Made by a program: the position numbers and the translations under genes
From: Candidatus Binatia bacterium
Lineage (GTDB): Bacteria > Desulfobacterota_B > Binatia > UBA9968
Length of the DNA: 9,688 nucleotides
Reading direction: 5' to 3'
Assembly: GCA_025922795.1 (NCBI GenBank)
Contig: JAICHC010000060.1
Span: 1 to 9,688 of the forward strand
Shown here: one piece after another, positions 5,301-9,688 of the stretch
How positions within the stretch are numbered: the stretch's first letter is position 1
Layout of the letters: each line of letters opens with the position of its first letter
Notes under the pieces: generated by a model
Told to the model about the DNA's origin: nothing
Database searches by the model: none
Seen by the model: only the letters and a program-made list of their open reading frames with translations

Positions 5301-6344
5301 TTATAAGATCCGGTTAAACCACAGAAGTGAAAGCACACCCGAAACCAAGGCCGTGACGGCAGCCGCCGCGGCGAACAGGGCGCTGATTTCCATGTCCTTT
5401 TTTTCCAGCAGGAAGCGCGCGTTCAGCGATTCGTAAACCTTTTTTAAATCGTTCGCGGTGCCGGCGTAAAAATACTCGCCGCGGGTCACGCTGGCGATCG
5501 CCTTAAGCGTCTCCTCATCAAGGCGCACGCGCATGGACCAACCTTCAAAACCGATGGTCTCGCCGCCTTTCGTGCCGAACCCCACGGTGAAGATACGGAC
5601 GCCGCGGTCGGCGGCCATCTTGGCCGCTTCGAGGGAGTCAGGCCCGGTGGTCCTCTGCCCGTCGGTTAGCAAAATGATCGCAGCCGAACTGTATGAGCCG
5701 GGAGGGACCGGTTTGAACGCCGGTTTTTCTGATTTGTTAGATTGATCGAGCGGAAGGCCGCGCCGGGCATTACGACCGTAGAGCAACGAGCTCACATCGA
5801 TTCCGGCGTCGGGAAAAAGCGTCGCCAGCGAGACGATAATGCCGCTGCCGATCGCCGTGGCACGTTGCAGCTGGAAGCGGTCGATCGCCGCGACGATGTC
5901 GTCGCGATTTTGCGTCGGCATCTGTACGACCGCCGCCGTTCCGGCAAACGAGACCACTCCGATACGGACGTTCGACGGCTGATCGGCGACGAAAGCTTTG
6001 GCGGCAGCCTGCGAAGCGGCAAGTCGAGTGGGTTGCACGTCGGTGGCGCGCATGCTGCCGGAGACGTCCATGGCAAGAATGATGGTTCGATGCTGGGTGG
6101 GCAACGTCACCACGGCGGCGGGACGAGCAATCGCGAGCATCATCGTGGTCAACGCAACCAGAAACAACAGCGGCGGTATGTGACGGCGAAGCGTTTGGCC
6201 AGCGCCGAGCGCCTCTTTTACCATACTCAAGCTGGCGTATCTGAGCGCGCTCTTTTGCTTGCGGCGCAATATATAAAAATACGCGGCAACAAGAGCGGGC
6301 ACGATCAGCAGAAGCCAGAGCATCGAAGGCCATAGAAACGTCAT
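5301..6344 (-). CDS. batA: BatA-like membrane protein with von Willebrand factor A domain
   Basis: The 347-residue protein has the BatA layout. Two N-terminal membrane segments (about 6-26 and 56-76) are followed by a VWA domain and a C-terminal membrane segment (about 320-342). The metal-ion-dependent adhesion site is complete: DVSGSM at 93-98 (D93, S95, S97), T163 in RATAIGSG and D228 in LLTDG. A stretch rich in Lys, Pro and Ser at about 190-218 forms an extended loop before the D228 strand. BatA-type proteins work with MoxR ATPases in the envelope, where the VWA domain is thought to bind a partner protein in a metal-dependent way. The start overlaps the DUF58 stop by ATGA (6341-6344), a sign of translational coupling, with AAGGGG about 6 bases upstream. 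It is the last gene of the cluster; the usual BatB neighbour is missing. Confidence 0.87.
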   Translation of the reverse strand: MTFLWPSMLWLLLIVPALVAAYFYILRRKQKSALRYASLSMVKEALGAGQTLRRHIPPLLFLVALTTMMLAIARPAAVVTLPTQHRTIILAMDVSGSMRATDVQPTRLAASQAAAKAFVADQPSNVRIGVVSFAGTAAVVQMPTQNRDDIVAAIDRFQLQRATAIGSGIIVSLATLFPDAGIDVSSLLYGRNARRGLPLDQSNKSEKPAFKPVPPGSYSSAAIILLTDGQRTTGPDSLEAAKMAADRGVRIFTVGFGTKGGETIGFEGWSMRVRLDEETLKAIASVTRGEYFYAGTANDLKKVYESLNARFLLEKKDMEISALFAAAAAVTALVSGVLSLLWFNRIL

Positions 6345-7291
6345 GGGATTCCCCTTAGATGCTGCGGCAGGCTGCCGCCTGCCGCCAACTGGCTGCGCCG
6401 CTTGCGCAAGTCGGCGAAGCGCAGAATCGCATCGACAAGATTATCGTTGGTAGACAACTCCAGCGCGTCAACGCCGGCCCGGCTAAACGCCGCGCGAAGC
6501 TCGCGCTCGCGCCGCTCGGCCACGGCCGCAAAGCGCTTTCGGAAAGCGCGATCGTGGGTGTCGACGAATAACTGTTCGCCGGTCTCGGCGTCGCGCATCA
6601 CGATAAGCCCGAGATCGGGTAATTGCATTTCCAAGGGATCATAGAGCCGCACCGCGATGATCTCATGGCGCTGCGCCAGGTGGGCCAACGGTTCGGCCCA
6701 GCCCGGCGCGCTGATGAAATCGGACACCACGAAGACCAGCGAACGTCTCTGCATGACGCGCAAAGCGGCCTGGAGAAGATCGCGCAGATTGGTCGCCGAC
6801 GAGCGCGAAGGCTCCGGTCGGGAAAGTATTCGGTGCAGAATGTGGAGCGCGTGGCGCCGGCCGCTTCGCGCCGGTATCACGGTATCGACGCTGTCACCGT
6901 AGAACAGCGCGCCGACTCGGTTGCCGTGGCGGGTCAACAGCCGCGCCAGGACCGCGACAAATTCGCTGGAGACCGAGCGCTTCTTCACCTGTGAACCGAA
7001 ATCTACCGATGGGCTAAGATCAAGCAGGAACCATGCGGTAACCTCGCGATCTTCATTATAGACACGGATGTAGGGCGTCTGCAGACGCGCGGTGACATTC
7101 CAATCGATGTATCGCACATCGTCGTGGTATTGATACTCGCGCAGATCGGCAAGATCGAGACCGAAACCGCGGAACAAAGTCTGATAATCGCCGTGGAGCA
7201 GTCCGTCCAGGCGGCGAATGACAGTCCACTCCAGACGGCGCAGGATGTTTTCTGCGGCGGAGGCCCGGCCAGGCTGTTGGAAAAGGCTCAT
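6341..7291 (-). CDS. DUF58 domain-containing protein (MoxR partner)
   Basis: The 316-residue soluble protein carries the DUF58 signature REYQYHDDVRYIDWNVTAR at residues 51-69, followed by the strand and degenerate-VWA start LLDLSPSVDFGS at 89-100, in which D91, S93 and S95 keep the DxSxS pattern. A second hydrophobic strand with Asp (LVFVVSDF) and the following helices complete a VWA-like fold. No membrane segment is present, so it is the short cytosolic type. The ATG at 7291 is preferred because an in-frame TGA lies four codons upstream and the start MSLFQQPGRASAAENILRRLEW is family-typical; the ribosome binding site is weak. The gene is 92 bases after MoxR and overlaps the VWA gene by four bases. 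Its partner role with MoxR is known from context in many genomes; the exact biochemical role is not established. Confidence 0.9.
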   Translation of the reverse strand: MSLFQQPGRASAAENILRRLEWTVIRRLDGLLHGDYQTLFRGFGLDLADLREYQYHDDVRYIDWNVTARLQTPYIRVYNEDREVTAWFLLDLSPSVDFGSQVKKRSVSSEFVAVLARLLTRHGNRVGALFYGDSVDTVIPARSGRRHALHILHRILSRPEPSRSSATNLRDLLQAALRVMQRRSLVFVVSDFISAPGWAEPLAHLAQRHEIIAVRLYDPLEMQLPDLGLIVMRDAETGEQLFVDTHDRAFRKRFAAVAERRERELRAAFSRAGVDALELSTNDNLVDAILRFADLRKRRSQLAAGGSLPQHLRGIP

Positions 7292-7383
7292 GGGCTTGGC
7301 TCAAATCCGCGTTACATGTTCGTGCTCGCGGCGAATTTCAGGTTCACGTTTTACTAACGCTAGCGGCCGCCCGCCAATCGGTG

Positions 7384-8403
7384 CTACGAGCTCGCCGCCG
7401 CTATCTTTACATGACTATCCAACGGCTTATCAGGAGCCGCAACGTGTTGCAGGATCCGATGAATCAACTGGTCCGGTGTCATGCCTTCGGCCAGTGCCTC
7501 ATACGTCAGCACGAGCCGGTGGCGAAATACATCGGGCACCAAATCGGTCACGTCCTCAGGCAAAACATAGGCACGACCGCGTAGGAATGCCAGCGCGCGA
7601 GCGCCTTCGATGAGATTGATCGAGGCGCGCGGGCTGGCGCCGAAGGATACGTACTTCGCAACCTCACCGACACCGTAGCGTTCCGGATCCCGCGTCACCG
7701 ACGCGAGCCGCACCGCGTATTGCTTGAGCGCCGGATCCACATAGCCGTTCTGACACTCGCGCTGCAGTGTGTTCAGTTGCTCTGTCGTGGCGATCGGGAC
7801 GACATCGTTCGGAACGCCGGTTACCCGATCGACAATGACAAATTCTTCTTCCTCGGTCGGATAGCCGACGAGCACCTTCATCATAAAGCGGTCCACCTGA
7901 GCCTCGGGCAGCGGGTAGGTTCCTTCAGTCTCGATCGGATTCTGGGTCGCCATCACCAAAAACGGTTCGGGAACGCGGTGGCTCACGCCGGCAATGGTGA
8001 CCTGGCGCTCCTGCATCACTTCAAGTAAGGCGCTTTGTACTTTCGCCGGCGCCCGATTGATCTCATCGGCAAGCAGAAGGTTGGTAAAAACCGGTCCCAA
8101 TGAAGTGGCAAAGTCGCCGCTCTTTTGGTTATAGATGCGCGTGCCCACCAGGTCTGCCGGCACTAGATCCGGCGTGAATTGGATCCGCTTAAATGAGCCT
8201 CGAATGGTTTTGGCCAGCGTCTTGACGGTGAGTGTCTTGGCGAGCCCCGGGACGCCTTCAACGAGCAGATGCCCCTGCGCCAGAACGGCGACGAGCACGC
8301 GCTCAAGGAAATGATCCTGGCCGACGATGATCTTCTTGACTTCGTAAAGAATGCGCTCCATCAGTGCAGCAACTTCGCTGCTTTTGGTTTCTCTATTATC
8401 CAT
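7384..8403 (-). CDS. moxR: MoxR-family AAA+ ATPase
   Basis: The 339-residue protein is a MoxR ATPase, a cytosolic AAA+ chaperone-type enzyme that often assists assembly or activation of envelope or metalloprotein complexes together with VWA proteins. Visible are IIVGQD at 25-30, Walker A GVPGLAKT at 50-57, the FTPDLVPADLVGT segment at 76-88, Walker B LLLADEINRAPAK at 109-121 (D113, E114), sensor 1 ATQNP with N155, and an Arg-finger candidate R172 in PEAQVDRF. The C-terminal lid includes SPRASI. The ATG at 8403 has GAAGG at 8409-8413 with a 5-base spacer, so it is chosen over the in-frame TTG at 8415. A -10-like GATAAT lies on the minus strand at 8484-8489 without a good -35, so a separate promoter is only possible. 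The start is 128 bases after the S1C protease stop. Confidence 0.93.
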   Translation of the reverse strand: MDNRETKSSEVAALMERILYEVKKIIVGQDHFLERVLVAVLAQGHLLVEGVPGLAKTLTVKTLAKTIRGSFKRIQFTPDLVPADLVGTRIYNQKSGDFATSLGPVFTNLLLADEINRAPAKVQSALLEVMQERQVTIAGVSHRVPEPFLVMATQNPIETEGTYPLPEAQVDRFMMKVLVGYPTEEEEFVIVDRVTGVPNDVVPIATTEQLNTLQRECQNGYVDPALKQYAVRLASVTRDPERYGVGEVAKYVSFGASPRASINLIEGARALAFLRGRAYVLPEDVTDLVPDVFRHRLVLTYEALAEGMTPDQLIHRILQHVAAPDKPLDSHVKIAAASS

Positions 8404-8531
8404 ATCTGCCTTCAAGGTTGTTTTCGTGATCGGGGTCGTTTAGCCGAGCCTCTTGATCTTTCGACCATTAACAGGAGTTGTGAATTATCCAAACTTATCC
8501 GTCGTGCCGAACGTGCCTCAACACCCGCCAA

Positions 8532-9470
8532 TTAGAACGGCGGCAATCCCGCGGCAGCGGCGGCGTTTTCGATGGGAACCGCAAAACCGATGCCGACGAA
8601 GAAACGCTGGTCAGTAGGATTTAGAATCGCAGTGACGATGCCAACAACCTCGCCCTGCGCGGTAACCAAAGCTCCGCCGGAACTGCCGGGATTGACCGCG
8701 GCGTCGAACTGAATGAGGTTCGTCAGCAGGCGTTTGCCTTCCGGGGAGCGGAATTCGCGTCCCAAGCCGGATACCACCCCGGCGGTCGCCGATGGGCCGA
8801 TGCCGAACGGAAAACCGACGGCGACCACTCGGTCGCCCAATGCAAGGTCCGCGGTCGATCGCATCGTGGCCGCAATCAGATCATCGGGAATGGTCTGCGC
8901 CTGAAGCACGGCTAGGTCGTGCTCCGGCCGCATGCCGACGATTGTCGCGTCCGACTCGAGGCCGTCGGCGAACACGACCTGCACCCGATTCGCGCCCAGC
9001 ACCACGTGGAGATTTGTCAGAATGATGCCTTTGTCGACAATAACGACCCCGGTGCCGACGCCGGTCTCGGTATTTATGCCGTTTTTGTCCGGATCCATGC
9101 GGCGCACGCGTACAATCGATGGTCGAATGACTTCATACGCCTTTGCCGCCGGCGAGGGGAGAGTAGCGGTCTCGAGCGTGTGCACGACCGCGGCTTCGAT
9201 GTCTTCCTGGGTGATCTGGCGTGTCGAAGGAGTGATCCACGCGTTCGTGAAGACGACAAGCAGAGCGAGCAAGCCAGCGGCGCCGACCCATAATGGACGT
9301 TCATAGCGCGCAAATAGGTTTCGCCATCGGGAGCGGGGTCGCTGCTGCGGAGCTTGTGAAGACTTTGTGCCAGATGAATCGGCCGTTGTCGGCTGGCTCG
9401 GCGCATCTGCCGCGGTTAACCGGCCCCGCGTCGAGGAACGGCTGGAGCTGTAAAGAGTTACCTTTTTCAT
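8532..9470 (-). CDS. Membrane-anchored S1C serine protease (HtrA/DegP-like, no PDZ domain)
   Basis: The 312-residue protein (from the ATG at 9470) has a Ser/Thr/Gln-rich cytoplasmic N-terminus of about 58 residues, one membrane segment at about 60-78 (LWVGAAGLLALLVVF), and a chymotrypsin-like HtrA protease domain facing the periplasm. The catalytic triad is H155 (TNLHVV), D185 (EHDLAVL) and S264 in NPGSSGG. The protein ends right after the protease domain (GLPPF), so the PDZ domains that regulate DegP and DegS are absent. An in-frame TTG at 9515 would add 15 residues. The ATG start MKKVTLYSSS looks more natural, but neither start has a clear ribosome binding site. It is the first gene of the same-strand run leading into MoxR, DUF58 and VWA, which suggests an envelope quality-control role. 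Regulation must differ from PDZ-controlled HtrA enzymes. Confidence 0.87.
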   Translation of the reverse strand: MKKVTLYSSSRSSTRGRLTAADAPSQPTTADSSGTKSSQAPQQRPRSRWRNLFARYERPLWVGAAGLLALLVVFTNAWITPSTRQITQEDIEAAVVHTLETATLPSPAAKAYEVIRPSIVRVRRMDPDKNGINTETGVGTGVVIVDKGIILTNLHVVLGANRVQVVFADGLESDATIVGMRPEHDLAVLQAQTIPDDLIAATMRSTADLALGDRVVAVGFPFGIGPSATAGVVSGLGREFRSPEGKRLLTNLIQFDAAVNPGSSGGALVTAQGEVVGIVTAILNPTDQRFFVGIGFAVPIENAAAAAGLPPF

Positions 9471-9634
9471 GGGCAGTCCATCCGGTTCCCGCGCCGTCGC
9501 GACACGTGAACCCAATTTGGAATTTCATCAAAGCTTAGTTATTTCTAACCCAGCGGTAGCTGAGATAAAAGGCCCTTTGCGATTTTAACCCACTATAACG
9601 ATCTTCAGCCTAGATCCGAGTTGGGCTACGAAAA

Positions 9635-9688
9635 TTAACCCGCGACAAACTTTTGCAACCTTGCGCCCATGCGCTGCTCGCTAATTGG
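9635..9688 (-). CDS. Possible 3' end of an upstream minus-strand gene
   Basis: From the window edge, one minus-strand frame reads PISEQRMGARLQKFVAG and then a TAA stop at 9635-9637. The mix of helical, basic residues looks like an ordinary protein C-terminus. The second frame reads to a stop at about 9613 without protein-like character, and the third hits a stop at once. With 17 residues visible, no family can be named. Between this stop and the S1C protease ATG (9471-9634) I find only AT-rich -10-like stretches (for example TATAGT on the minus strand near 9592) and no convincing promoter or terminator. Confidence 0.25.
   Translation of the reverse strand, partial: PISEQRMGARLQKFVAG

Noticed and set aside
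5298..5309. Palindrome ATCTTATAAGAT between the convergent binding-protein and VWA genes, possible bidirectional terminator
   Set aside because: It is a 12-base AT-rich palindrome overlapping the VWA stop codon, with a weak stem and no clear T-tract on either side.
5742..6335. Long plus-strand ORF of 197 codons opposite the VWA gene
   Set aside because: It is antisense to a clear VWA gene, is very rich in Arg, Gly and His, and has no recognisable domain or start signal; a shadow of a GC-rich gene.

Overview
This looks like a chromosomal segment from an uncultured, Gram-negative-type bacterium. The evidence is a lipoprotein signal, a Sec-dependent periplasmic binding protein, periplasmic-facing protease and VWA proteins, and a moderately high GC content with sigma70-like promoters. 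The mix of a TctC/Bug-type solute-binding protein, a class II aldolase, a MoxR-DUF58-VWA cluster and a particular 124-residue conserved hypothetical resembles soil or sediment lineages of the Rokubacteria, NC10, Binatota or deltaproteobacterial kind. That placement is an inference from memory of such gene sets and was not computed. No rRNA, tRNA, CRISPR array, IS element or phage gene was seen.

Layout: (1) 1-1052, minus strand: the N-terminal third of a Lon-like (AAA_32/LonB type) ATPase that stops at 96. Just past the stop, a different frame reads into what looks like an unrelated extracellular-protein motif, so this edge is either a real rearrangement or an assembly chimera. (2) 1168-2595, plus strand: an M48 zinc metalloprotease lipoprotein with C-terminal TPRs (BepA-like), divergent from the Lon fragment. 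Each of the two has a recognisable promoter in the 115-bp gap, and the M48 promoter would start transcription on the ATG itself. (3) 2597-2971, minus strand: a small conserved hypothetical whose stop lies 1 bp from the M48 stop. (4) 3197-3904, minus strand: a class II aldolase/adducin-family enzyme, divergent from (5) 4249-5277, plus strand: an orphan TctC/Bug-family periplasmic solute-binding protein. The 344-bp gap between them holds a cluster of inverted CAGGG/CCCTG half-sites, a strong promoter and a long, possibly structured leader. (6) 5301-9470, minus strand: a same-strand cluster, in transcription order, of a membrane-anchored S1C (HtrA-like, PDZ-less) protease, a MoxR AAA+ ATPase, a DUF58 protein and a BatA-like VWA membrane protein. 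(7) The last 54 bases may hold the 3' end of one more minus-strand gene.

How the genes fit together: the cluster at 5301-9470 joins a MoxR chaperone-type ATPase with its usual partners, DUF58 (degenerate VWA) and a membrane VWA protein with a complete MIDAS. A tail-less HtrA-like protease is encoded directly upstream. Together with the M48-TPR lipoprotein and the Lon fragment, the window is rich in envelope quality-control and proteolysis functions. The aldolase and binding protein form a separate pair that probably concerns uptake and turnover of a small carboxylate or aldol substrate. I see no clearly new type of system. The most unusual items are the junction at about 90-100, the apparently leaderless M48 gene, the protease-MoxR-DUF58-VWA arrangement without BatB, and the regulatory structure between the aldolase and the binding-protein gene.
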